From: Botryosphaeria dothidea
Taxonomy: Eukaryota > Ascomycota > Dothideomycetes > Botryosphaeriales > Botryosphaeriaceae
Assembly (NCBI GenBank): GCA_011503125.2
Contig: WWBZ02000020.1
Coordinates: 1-22,943 of the forward strand
Direction: 5' to 3'
DNA length: 22,943 bases
Positions 1 to 9,838 of this stretch are shown here, in pieces; position 1 is the stretch's first letter, and each line of letters begins with the position of its first letter. Position numbers and translations under genes: made by a program. The notes below the pieces were generated by a model. That model did not search any database and was not told the origin of the DNA. It saw only the letters and a program-made list of their open reading frames with translations.

Positions 1-939
1 CACACCTCCGTTTCAAACTGTGAGCAGCATAGATCCAGCCTGCACGTCGTCACAGTGCAGCCGCGCGCTGTTTCTCTGCATTTTACCTCTGCGCACACCA
101 TTATCGTTATGAGACAAGCTCCTAAAGTTTCATGGAAGCTCGAGGTCTCGCGTTCCTGGCATACTTCTCGAGGAATCTTATTAATTCCAGCTCGTCCCCG
201 TTTGCCAAGGACACACGCTGTCGGTGCCCGCTCATATTCGAGAAGCCCATGTCATCCTAGCATTGTTTCAAGCTTTTCAAGAATCCACGAGTTTGAGAAG
301 ATCTTTGAGCGCAAGGAAAGGTTCTTTAGTTGCTAGATAAGCGGACCAACAAACACTCCAGTGCGAAGGATGCTACGTCACTTTCTAAAAAAGCATGATT
401 TTGGAGGAACGATCTGGAATTCTTTGTTCGAATCTGATCCACTATAGTAATTACTTTCTCTTGCATTCCAGCGCACAATCATCTCTGAGGCTGGTTTTAA
501 ACCCTGGCCAAACCTGGTAAGCATTGCTTAAATCATCTGCCCTGAAAATAGAACGGACAAGCAGGAACATCCCCAGGACGCTCCCTGAACACCCTTCTAT
601 AACTGACTACCTATTCCTGGCCAATCTGGCTGTCGAGCAGGTAGAAAATTGTGAAACAACATATTTACTAGACCCTTCCGCCTACCTTCAACTTGCAAGT
701 ATCAAGAGCACAATTGCTCGTCGGACATCTGTTTTTGACAGGCTCTCGTGAAAGGTTGGTTGCTATGCAGTCTATTCGTTGGATCAAGGAACCTTGATTC
801 CTCCTGGTTGGTTGCTCATCCCTCCAGACAGGCAGATTGAAAGCCCGATGCATATCCTCACATCCTTCAGTCTTTCCTCAAATCTTGCAATACCCTACTT
901 TGTGCAATGTCGAGCCTTCAAATGAGTGTCTGTATATAC
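1..939. other. Left flank, no supported gene
   Basis: I find no recognisable coding region on either strand. The open frames here are short (under 95 codons), resemble no family I know and have no convincing intron signals. A GTAAGC...AATAG pair near 520-552 would give an intron of only about 33 bp, too short to trust. Base composition is mixed, without the TA-rich, TAG-rich texture of the following retroelement. The segment ends at the candidate target-site duplication around 921-939. Confidence 0.5.
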
Positions 940-1310
940 ATTGAATTGTATAATAACCGAGGAAGCAATAGATCCGAGGGAAAGGAGATTACCGAGGTGT
1001 AGGGGAGACCGAGGAAGGAATTAGGTTTAGTGCCTAAGGAAATAGTAAATGAATAAACGACGGCGTAGTGGTTGACAGTAATATCCGATAGCTATAGTCA
1101 GCCCCGAGACGCGAGTGCCACCCTCTACCCGACGAAACTCCCTTATTAAAGGCCTCGTGTAGACTTAGATGTAACGAGCGGACCTCTGCCTCTAAGGATC
1201 CAAACACCAAAGAGGGAGACAAGCTTTCGGGGATTTTCCTTAAGTGAGCACAAGAAGAGGTATAAGACAATGAGTAGATGACCGAAGACTGAGCACTGCG
1301 TGCGAAGGCC

Positions 1311-2700
1311 TTGTTACTAATAGAGTGCGATTCTATTATTGAAGTTGACCACGAAGGTCAAGAGCTATGTAAAAAAAAACATGACCACACCAAAAAAATC
1401 GACCCCAAGCTACGGCGCCGGGAGAGGGCCCTAGGGACTCTCTCTAGGCTTCGCGAGTCCCAAAATAGTACTCAAGACAACTGCAGCCGCGAAGTGGTTA
1501 ATGTAGAGGACACAGGAAGAGGCGAACAGCCTCCCCCAGTGACTACCTCTACCCAGCCCCAATACACCCCCAAGAAACCGTAGAGCACCCAGTACAGCGT
1601 AGAATACGTTGAGAGAGCCTCAAAAACAGCAGACACCCTCCTCCAAGCCCTACAAACATCCGCTAGCCTCCCTTTAGTCCTCTCCAGCCAGGTAAAAAAT
1701 TTTCTCGACATTGCCAAGACAATCTTCTAGGATCATATTACTATCTGCCAGGAGGCAGCCACCAAGGAGCCAGGCCTTAAGGATATCCTTAAAGAGGTCC
1801 AACAGGTCCAAAAGACAGTCAACCGTATCCAGGCTACCTCTATACCCACACCTAATACTCGCAGCTGGGCACAAATTACAGCCTAAGCAGCCCCGAAGCC
1901 CCCTACCCCCCTAGCCACTACTAAACTTACCCTCTACTTCCTAGAGACAGCAAATAGACAAGAAATAGCCAAGCTCTCAAATGAGGCAATTATCAGAAGA
2001 TCCAGGCAGGAAAAAGCTGGGCGTACAAGAAAGTACTTGCTGCTAAGAAGCTCCCTAGTAGAGACGTTAGGATCTTTATACCGGATGAAGCAACCAGAAC
2101 AGCCCTTCTCCAGGACCAGGAATAGACTATAGGACTGGGAAAAGAAGTCAGGCCTAACCAGCAGCTATACTCAGTGCTAGTACACAACGTCCCTCGAGAA
2201 GGAATCGACACCACAGACCCCCAAGCCATCCAAACCATCCAGGAGCAGAACCTATCTCTACACCTAGGACTACGTATTAGCAAGCTAGCCTAGCTAAAGA
2301 GGAAGCTCCCAGAGGGGAAAACTCACTCAGCCATCATCCTTAGTACTATAACCCCGAAACTACCAACCAGATTATTAATAAGGGGCTTATTATTAACTTT
2401 GCTATCCATATAGCGTAGTACTATAATACAGCCTTTATAGTAACCTAGTGTTTTAAGTGCCAGGCCTACGGTTATATTACTAACTACTATAAAAAGGAGG
2501 AAAAGTGTAGATAGTACGGCAAGGCATATAATACTAGGGACTGCCCTAAGGAAAGCACGCAGTACGCAAACTACTCCCAAAGGCACATAGCCTAGAGCAA
2601 CGTCTGCCCAACACGCAGAGCCTGCCATGCAAGGCCGCCTAGGCCCGCCTAGCAGTACCAGAAAGGCACCGGGAAGGACCCCTAATAACCAAGACACAGC
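1311..2700 (+). pseudogene. LINE ORF1 (gag-like) relic with CCHC knuckles
   Basis: The first part (1311-1580 and in-frame continuation to about 1890) is fairly open, charged and Gln/Lys-rich, as is usual for LINE ORF1 N-termini. Further on the frame fills with stops. At 2449-2490 a CX2CX4HX4C zinc knuckle is recognisable, but the His codon reads TAT and the last Cys codon reads TAT. A second knuckle follows at about 2506-2544: its second Cys codon is TAC, its His codon is TAT, and a TAG stands beside them. Every one of these changes creates a TpA, as RIP would. The ORF1 product of this family binds element RNA; this copy cannot encode it. Confidence 0.7.
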
Positions 2701-2809
2701 CCTAAACTAACTAGCTGACGGTTGGACTAAGGAAGAGGATTAGGGAGGAGGAGCCGGTTAAGAGGGGACTAGGCAGGCCAAGAGACTTAAGCCGCCCCCC
2801 GCCTCCTAA

Positions 2810-5800
2810 CCAAATGAGGTTCACTAGACTTAATAGCTCACAACACGCCTTAGAGGAGCCCGCGGGAACTCCCTCCTCACAGCCTACACCACTAGCTCCC
2901 TCGCAGCCGGACCTAGAGATAGAAGGAAGTTAATATTAGACATAGGCTCTCTCTCTATCGTATAGTATAACGTCTATAAGAGCAAGGATAGGGTAATACT
3001 CCCGCTCTTTAAGGAAGTAGACCCAAAGATCCACTATATTCCTAGCCATCCAGGAACCTTAGAGGAACCTAAGGGTCAAGACAACCAGCAAGACACCCTG
3101 CCTACTATATAGTTTTTCCCTAGGAGGGAGTAGCAAGAACCTGCTTCTTTATAAGCAAGGCTATTAGCCCCGACTCCTAGCAAGCAACAGTCCATTCACC
3201 AGATCTCATCACACTAATCCCTCATTACTCAGGACATATATAATCTACATCCATAACTACTATAACCCCTACCAGAGCCTCCCACACTAGTACGGCTCTA
3301 GAAACCTTAGCGCTTCTCCTAGAAGCCCTTAGAAAAACTAGGGGAGCATGTCCTACTAGGGGACTTTAAACCTTTACTATCCTACCTAGGGAGGCATTAC
3401 CTCCCTATTACACTATACTCTTATAGACGACCTTATTAAAATAGCTACGACAGCTAGCCTTAACCTAGCCCTTCTAAGAGGTACTATTACTAGGAGAGAG
3501 GGTAGTAGCGAGAGTACCCTAGACCTTATCTTTACCACACGGTGGCTAGAGGAGAGGATCCTTAGCTGTAGAGTTAGTCAGGAGCTCGAATCCTCCTCAG
3601 ACCACCTACCTATCCTCACCCATGCTTAATATCTCCCCTACCCCTACAGAACCACGTCCTCCAAGGCCCTAGTGGAAAAAAGTAGACTAGAATAGAACTA
3701 ATCAGGTGCTCCAAACAAAGCTCGAATACCTTAGAGCAGCCCCTCTTAATACGAAAGCAGACCTAGACCACTTTACGGAACTACTCCAGGAGGTCATCCA
3801 AAGAACAATCCAGGAAACCATCCCAGTGGCGAGACCCTCGCCCTAGGCCTCCATATAATGGACAAAGGAGTGTTCAGACCTAGTGCACCAGGCGAGAGCA
3901 GCTAGAAGGAAATGGGACGGCGATAGGGAGGGAGGAGGACTGGGTGGTATACCAAACTATTGCTAATAGCAAGAAGAGGCAGATCAGAAGGGATAGAATA
4001 AAAGCATGGCGCAGAATAGTAGCTAAGATTACCTCAGACCCATCTGTACTCTGGAAGCTCTCAAAGTGGGCAAGAACAAGGGCCACTAGAGCCTCCAGCC
4101 CCACCTCAGTTCCCACCCCTCCAGGGAGCAGATGGACAACTGCGCTACGACAATCCGGCCAAGGCAGAAATCCTTACTAACTAGTTCTTCCCCCCTCCCA
4201 GGCCACCGACCTCTCAGATCTAGATAGGTGTACATACCCAGAGTCCAGTAGAGATCCCTCAAGACCTTACTGAAGAGCAGGTCCTCCATACCATCAAGAA
4301 GCTCCCCCCAGATAAGGCACCAGGCCCAGATAAGATTATTAATAGGTTCCTAAAGCAGTGCGCTCAGACACTAAGCGGACCACTCACTAGGCTCTTCCAG
4401 GGGATGCCTCGCACTTGTATACTATCCTAGGCAGTTCAAAAGCTCTATTACCGTAGTCCTAAGGAAACCACAGAGGGATAACTATACTAAAGCTAAATTA
4501 TTTAGGCCGATTGCCCTACTCAACACGCTAGGGAAGCTACTTAAGAGGATTATAGCAGATAGAATCTCTCCAGGCTACTGAAGCATACGACCTACTCTCT
4601 AATATATAGATGGGAGCTAGGAGAAACAGGTCCGCAGTAGCAGCTCTCGACCTGCTCACAGAACAGATCCATACTGTCTGGGCACAAGATCCAGGGCTAG
4701 TAGGCTTTTAGTCCTCAGCCTAGATATCTTAGGAGCATATAACCACGTAATCCTTATAGAAGGCTTCTCTATAATATAAGGATGGCAAGACTCCCGGAAT
4801 AGGTAGAAAGATTCACTTAATCCTTTCTACAGGACCGTACTACTTTAGCTATCCTTCGGAGACTTTACTAGTCCACCTAATCTAGACCTTAACCGGGATT
4901 CCCTAGGGATCCTCACTATCTCCGATCCTCTACCTATTCTTTGCCTCTAATCTACTTACACAGCTACGTAGAGGTAATACCTTCCCCCTTAGATTCGTCG
5001 ATAATACTAATATCCTAACCTTTAGTAGATCTACAGAATAGAACTATAGGACACTAGAGGGAGCACATTAAATTTGCGAGCACTGGGCAGCTACCTACGG
5101 GGTTAGCTTTCTCGCCGACAAGTATTACCTTACTTATTTTATAAGAAAACTAAGGAGATTTAATATGGTAGTAGAGATCGTATCCCGGGATTTACTGGAT
5201 ACCTAGAGCCTATAATTAAGATTCTAGGGTCCACGTAGACAAACAAGCTTAGATGGGGACCCCATATTAGGGAAATAGGAGCCAAGGCAATTAAATAGTG
5301 TATATCTCTCTCTAGACTCGCAGCATCCACCTAGGGAGCTTTATTTACTAAAGCCCGCCATATCTATATGGCTGTAGTAAGGACCAGTCATAACCCTACG
5401 GCTGTGGGTATGGCACGTCCTAGAGGGAATCCCAGGGTGGAGAAAAACAGCCACCCAGCCACTGTAGAAGATTCAAACCAGTGCCTACGCACTATCTCAG
5501 GGCATACAAGTTAACCAGCATATAAACTTTAGAGCACGAGACGGGGATTTCCCCACTCTTACTCTACCTAGACGAACTAGCGCTGGCCCAGACTATTAGA
5601 TCTAGGGATGGCCTAGTGGTAATGGTAGTAGAGGATACTTGCCAGAGCATTAAAGAGATAGCCCGGGCCATACTAGGCACTAGAGGCACAGCCGGCCTAG
5701 CCAGAAGAACTCTACTTAGAGAAAGAGCAACAGCCCTCCTTAACTACTGCCCCCCTACCTACTAGAGTCTCCCGGAGCGAACAAGACTACGCATAGCATA

Positions 5801-6290
5801 TAGGAATAAGTGGAAGAAGAGATGGACAAAGTTTACTAGCCAAGGAAGGCAAGATAAGCCAGTAGCCTAAAGCACACAGTGGAACCCAAAGATTCGACAA
5901 ATTCACAGCGAACTGTCTAAGCCACAGAGCACACTCGCCACTCTACTACGTACTAAGCATATTGGACTGGAGGACTTCCTCTCTAGGCGCAAGGTGCCAG
6001 GATACCCTAGCCCTGCCTACCCATGCGGCTGGCATAGACAAACCCCAAAGCATATCCTCCTCTTCTGCCCCCACTTCCAACAGGGCAGGGCACAGATGCT
6101 CCAAAGGGCAGGGACCACGGACTACGATTCCCTCCTCTCAACGAAAAGGGGATCAAAGTAGCAACAGACTGGTTCTTACACCTAGGGCTGCTCAAGCAAT
6201 TCAGCCTGGCAAGGGAACTAATCCAGGAGGATAACCAGGAAGAGGAACCAGGAGGACCACCAGGACCACCAGGACCCGGACAACTACGAG
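2810..6290 (+). pseudogene. LINE ORF2 (endonuclease - reverse transcriptase) relic
   Basis: Fragments of the pol protein can be followed across stops and frame changes. Near 2940-3010 is an endonuclease start of the Tad1 type, with a YNV.KSKDR core. At 3440-3610 a stretch ends in SSDHLP, the metal/active-site end of the APE-like nuclease. At 4270-4370 the RT N-terminal block reads KKLPPDKAPGPDKI. At 4435-4570 is a LFRPIALLNTLGKLLKRII block. The catalytic box near 4994-5005 reads F-V-D-N, so the second Asp codon is AAT. A C-terminal region (about 5950-6080) carries a degraded Cys/His cluster with one Cys codon changed to TAC, followed by a Gly-Pro-rich tail (6240-6290). RNase H cannot be placed with confidence. 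Confidence 0.75.
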
Positions 6291-6510
6291 GATAAGGACT
6301 GAAGGGATAGGTCTAGTAGGTGAATGTAGGGCTGCTATAGCAGCCGCTACTGGTAAGAAGGAAAAACAAGAACTAGTATAGGATAGCATGCCTAGAGAGA
6401 GAGGAGGGGTTTTTGCCAGGCGAAAAGGTTTTCCCCCTCGTGTAAAATAACTACAGATAGCCAGCCCCGCATGGACCCGTAAGGGAGCTATATCGGGAAG
6501 AAATGAATTT

Positions 6511-6528
6511 ATCTATCTATCTATCTAT
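6511..6528 (+). repeat. (ATCT)n 3' tail of the LINE
   Basis: Four and a half perfect ATCT units. Their position directly after the last pol-like sequence and just before the candidate target-site duplication suggests this is the simple-repeat 3' end that some LINEs use in place of poly(A). Confidence 0.7.
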
Positions 6529-6746
6529 GTAAAGAGTGTAGTTTATATACGTAGGAGAGTTCTATACAATCTAGTGTTTATGAGTTCAAACCCTAGGTTG
6601 ATATGAACCTACTGAACTGGTGAATTGGTGGGACATCACGTAATCTACGGATCCCCCCCTGGTCGATCTGCCTAGGGCGCTTGTTCGCGCCATGCAGGTC
6701 CTTCTCACCTATCTCTCCCTAGTCCTGTAAAGGCTGCGTCGTAGCA

Positions 6747-7475
6747 TTAGAGGCACTCAACATGTCCTCCATTCTCGGTGCAGCTAGAGTCGACATAGAA
6801 GGCCCACTATGATAAAACAAGGTTAGTTAAAAACATAAAAGCAGTTGAAGGTTCACAGGCTTACGTTCTCATATCCTCCATCGCCCTGCCTGTCGAAAGT
6901 CTTAGGGCTCTTAAAGACAATAACGTCGAACCTGATTGTACGAATTAGTAAATTATCCTGGGCCCGAGACTTGTGGTCTCGTATAATAGAATCCATACGT
7001 GACATCAGATCCAACCTTGGCGTTGTAGGAAGTGGAGTAGACCAGTTGATCGCCAGAGCCGGTCAGAGAGTATCCGACGTTGCAGACTATGACGCTCTGG
7101 CCGGGGAACTTGTCGGCAACCTCTCTAGCAACTTTTTGAGTGAAGGCTTGACGGCGCTAAATCTTCTCTTAGCTACTATAACATTATGGGTGACAATAGA
7201 AGCGGAAGTCTACCTCAATGTCCTTATCAATCATTCCTTGAACAAGCTTGACGACCTTGTTGACAACATCGCCAATGGCTCCAACAGCCGAGGATTTATC
7301 ACCAATGTCGGCACTTGACACTGATCAGCTTCGTTAAAATACTGTTGAGATGTATCACTTACCGGGTAACCAGATCCGGAGAGCCCTCAAAGTTGCCCGG
7401 CTTAGCGGCAATGGGGTTGGCCAAGATAGAGGTTCCCATGGCAAGGAAGGCAAGAGCGGATGAAAGGCGGACCAT
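6747..7475 (-). CDS. Small secreted cysteine-containing protein (165 aa, five exons)
   Basis: Not a single open frame: exons 7475-7363, 7313-7214, 7156-6999, 6931-6865 and 6806-6747 join into 165 codons. The four introns (49, 57, 67 and 58 bp) start GTAAGT, GTAGAC, GTATGG and GTAAGC, all end in AG, and have TAAC- or CTAA-like branch sites. The phases match at every junction. The product starts with a signal peptide (residues 1-19, hydrophobic core, cleavage likely after SILA). A short Asn/Pro/Ala-rich region follows, then a mature domain with Cys96, Cys155 and Cys164. The C-terminal half has a GDGGYENWAFY motif (residues 140-150), a motif I associate with small secreted fungal proteins of unknown function. 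It should be secreted. It is an effector or antimicrobial candidate, but the function is unknown. It lies about 220 bp from the LINE, transcribed toward it. Confidence 0.8.
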
Positions 7476-7588
7476 CTTGAATAGTTTTCTAGGTCTTGTT
7501 GATTTAGTGTTGTAGATTTGCTGGTGTTGGAAAGTTGTGAGGATGCTTGGTGTCTGAGATAGAACTAAAAGCCAGGAAAACGGGCACC

Positions 7589-7595
7589 TTAAATA
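7589..7595 (-). promoter_or_regulatory. TATA-like box of the secreted-protein gene
   Basis: TATTTAA on the minus strand, about 114 bp before the ATG at 7475. The leader between them is A/C/T-rich and has no upstream ATG close to the start, as usual for fungal leaders. This is a motif match only. Confidence 0.3.
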
Positions 7596-7869
7596 ATTCT
7601 CTCTGGCTCGGTGTAAACTATGTAGAGAGCCCCTATCGCCTACCTTATCTCGGTGTAAAGTCCTCGCTCGTGTTGGATGCAGTCTAACAATTCATAATCT
7701 ATACGAATTTGGGTTTATCTTCGTGTTCGTGACTCTCAAGGGATCTTGTTCGTATTCATAGGTCTCAAGTAATCCTTACTAAGCGTGTTTCTTCTCGAAC
7801 GTGACACGTTGAGCGTAGATAGAATAGATTGGTCTTGGGCTAGTAAAAGAGGCATACCTTTCTCTGTAG

Positions 7870-8683
7870 GCGTCCTCCTATTCCGGAGGAGAAGCCGGCA
7901 TCAACAGATTCTAAAGATGAGAAGAAGCCCGACATGACTGTCGTGAAGGAAGACAACAAAGTTGCCGTTGTCCCCTCTATCATCCTCACCACAGTCGAGC
8001 GCAGTCTCCTCCTTCCCCTTGCCTTCGTCAGCGGCGTCCACTTCCTGGGACTCATCCCTCTCAACATCTTCAACCACACCTCTGGAGACGTAAGTGCCTT
8101 CTCCTTCCTAAACTCTTGCCCGAAAACACTAACACTCCTCTCCTCAAAGCACCTCGGCACCGCCTTCATCATCGTTTCCATCCTCACTCCTCTCCGCCTC
8201 TCGCCGCCCCGCGCTAACCTCCTTCCTCCTAATCCACTTCCACCGGTCCCTCACACCGCAAGAGACATGTCTCCTCCAATGCCTCTCCCTGCTCCTCCTC
8301 GGCATGTTCTTCTCCGCCCTCGCCACCCTCAATTTCTCGCTCTCCTTCCTCGTCGGCCTGTGCGCCGCGCCGCTCACTTTCATCCGCCCCATCAGTCCAT
8401 CCTCTCCTACAAACCGCCGCATCGCCCTCGCAGCCCTGCAATACGCGCTGCTCGTCCTGCTCAGCCCCGTCACGGTCGTGGGCGTGGCGAGCCAGGAGCT
8501 GGTTGGGAAGGGGTTGCGGGCGGACGATTGGGTGGGAGTCGAGGCGGTCAGACAGGTGTTGGCGCAGGCGGCGATGGGGTGGCACGTGTGGGGTTGTGGA
8601 CGCAGGTGGTCGTGTGGTTGGTGTGGTGGCCTGCGTGGTTTGTCGGCGCGGTCGTGGTTAGCGGGTCGTTTTTTGGGTCGTGA
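7870..8683 (+). pseudogene. gaa1: C-terminal fragment resembling GPI transamidase subunit GAA1, frameshifted
   Basis: GAA1 is a multi-span ER membrane subunit of the GPI-anchor transamidase. Coding begins at or after an AG at 7869 and runs through a charged linker into a hydrophobic stretch (7950-8089). A canonical intron follows at 8090-8149 (GTAAGT...AAAG, 60 bp). After that, similarity needs one frame change near 8195-8215. A long membrane block comes next, including GMFFSALATLNFSLSFLVGL at 8301-8360. A second change in a G run near 8589-8594 leads to a Trp-rich end (WTQVVVWLVWWPAWFVGAVV) and a stop at 8681-8683. Only about 250 residues of a family usually above 550 are present, and nothing upstream of 7850 codes for the rest. 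The family call comes from remembered motifs (NFSL block, Trp-rich C-terminus), so it is moderate. Sequencing errors in homopolymers could explain the frameshifts but not the missing N-terminus. Confidence 0.55.
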
Positions 8684-8689
8684 CGAGGC

Positions 8690-8703
8690 GGGGGGGGGGG
8701 GGG
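8690..8703 (+). repeat. Run of 14 G
   Basis: Uninterrupted G homopolymer directly after the end of the GAA1-like fragment. It is prone to length change and to sequencing error, and might fold with nearby G tracts. Confidence 0.9.
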
Positions 8704-9838
8704 CTGGGTTTTTTCCCCCGTTATTCGTGTGGAAGCTTGCATGAATCACGGTGGTTTCCGTGATAGGTGGTGGTCGTGGTGTTGTCGGGACGGGTAGACG
8801 CGGTTGTGCATCGTTGCCCGATTGATTTCTTGTGGGTTAGGCAGCTGTGGCATTGATGGACACGAAGGCAGCAAGAGATGTACGCGTGTAAGATAAGGAA
8901 GAATATGATAGAAATAAGCCTTCACCAGTTCTTTTCTTCTTGGCATTGGGGTTATGCCTAGGCGCGTGCATCTACGTGGTGTTGCTATTCTCGAGCATGG
9001 TGTACCAGCGCCTCGCAAATTGCATAGCTCCCGCTGCGGTTTGCACCACGCAAGCATACGGCATGGCGGCCCGGCCAGGAAGCTAATGCGGGTCATGGCC
9101 GGACGGGTTTGGCTTTGCTTTTCTGGTTCGGCATGCTCCGGCAGATAGCCTCACTGTGGAGGGGGTATGGATGGTCCTTGTAGTGAGTATGCAGGAAGAT
9201 ACCGAATGGGATATCTGTGCAGTTGGATGAGTGTTGAACGACATCGAGGAGAGTGCGCGCTTGACTCGTGCGTATCGTTGGAAAGTTGACGCACCAATCG
9301 ACGGTTTGTCTACACCTTGTCGTCAATGTCCTGTGCGGGATTTGAATCCGAAGTCTTGAGTTTGGCGATTGAAGTGGCATCACTGGAGATCTTTTTATTT
9401 TCTCCGGGAATTTTCTAGATTGACCACAGGCATCTCTGGAATATTCTGTAATCTCTGTGTATTCTGTATAGTATCTCAGATACAAGCAATGAGTGCATGC
9501 AGGCCGCGTGTCTTGCACGCTTTGCCCGGCACAGCCTATGTTGCAACCTACGTTTGTAGTTCTCTGCAATGAAAAAGAGAAGAAAAGGGGCAATACAAAC
9601 CCCAGCACCACTGATGCAGAGAAGAGAAGAAAATTAATGACCCGAGATGAGCACACATCTGCGGGCCGAGAGAAAAGGTGCACCGCCATCGCTTCAAGAC
9701 TTCTTGAAGAAAAGTGGAGCGAAAAGAATTGAAGAAATGCACCTACCCAAAAGAAACGCACCGAACCATGGCTGTTACCAACAAAAGGAGAAAAAAGAGA
9801 GAAGAAAGAAGTACATTGTTTCATCACATCATTCAACA
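8704..9838. other. Intergenic, 3' side of the VOC-protein gene
   Basis: No supported gene. A 249-codon minus-strand frame (9093-9842) begins at the stop codon of the VOC gene and has no family resemblance; it is more likely that gene's 3' untranslated region and beyond. The 9560-9800 part is purine-rich on the plus strand (pyrimidine-rich in the minus-strand transcript). Confidence 0.5.

Larger units (their letters stand above)
940..6530 (+). mobile_element. Decayed Tad1/I-like LINE retrotransposon, RIP-mutated
   Basis: This is a non-LTR retrotransposon relic on the plus strand. In order it shows a gag-like frame with CCHC knuckles near 2449-2550, an exonuclease-endonuclease-phosphatase domain ending in an S-D-H motif at 3597-3605, a reverse transcriptase (about 4260-5060), and a C-terminal Cys/His region near 6000-6075. 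It closes with a (ATCT)n run at 6511-6528. Frames are broken by very many TAG and TAA codons. Substitutions fit CpA to TpA on either strand (His to Tyr, Cys to Tyr, Gln or Trp to stop), the mark of fungal RIP. No LTRs are seen. Boundaries are inferred from the candidate target duplication (921-939 and 6531-6550) and from the tail, so each may be off by tens of bases. It cannot be autonomous. Confidence 0.85.

Noticed and set aside
6845..7318. 157-codon plus-strand ORF
   Set aside because: It is antisense to the spliced secreted-protein gene, whose introns and signal peptide are coherent on the minus strand.
8144..8749. 201-codon minus-strand ORF
   Set aside because: Antisense of the GAA1-like fragment, which has the meaningful hydrophobic segments on the plus strand.
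9331..9380. tRNA-like T-loop (GGATTCAAATCC on the minus strand)
   Set aside because: The T stem does not pair, and no D arm, anticodon stem or acceptor stem can be built around it.
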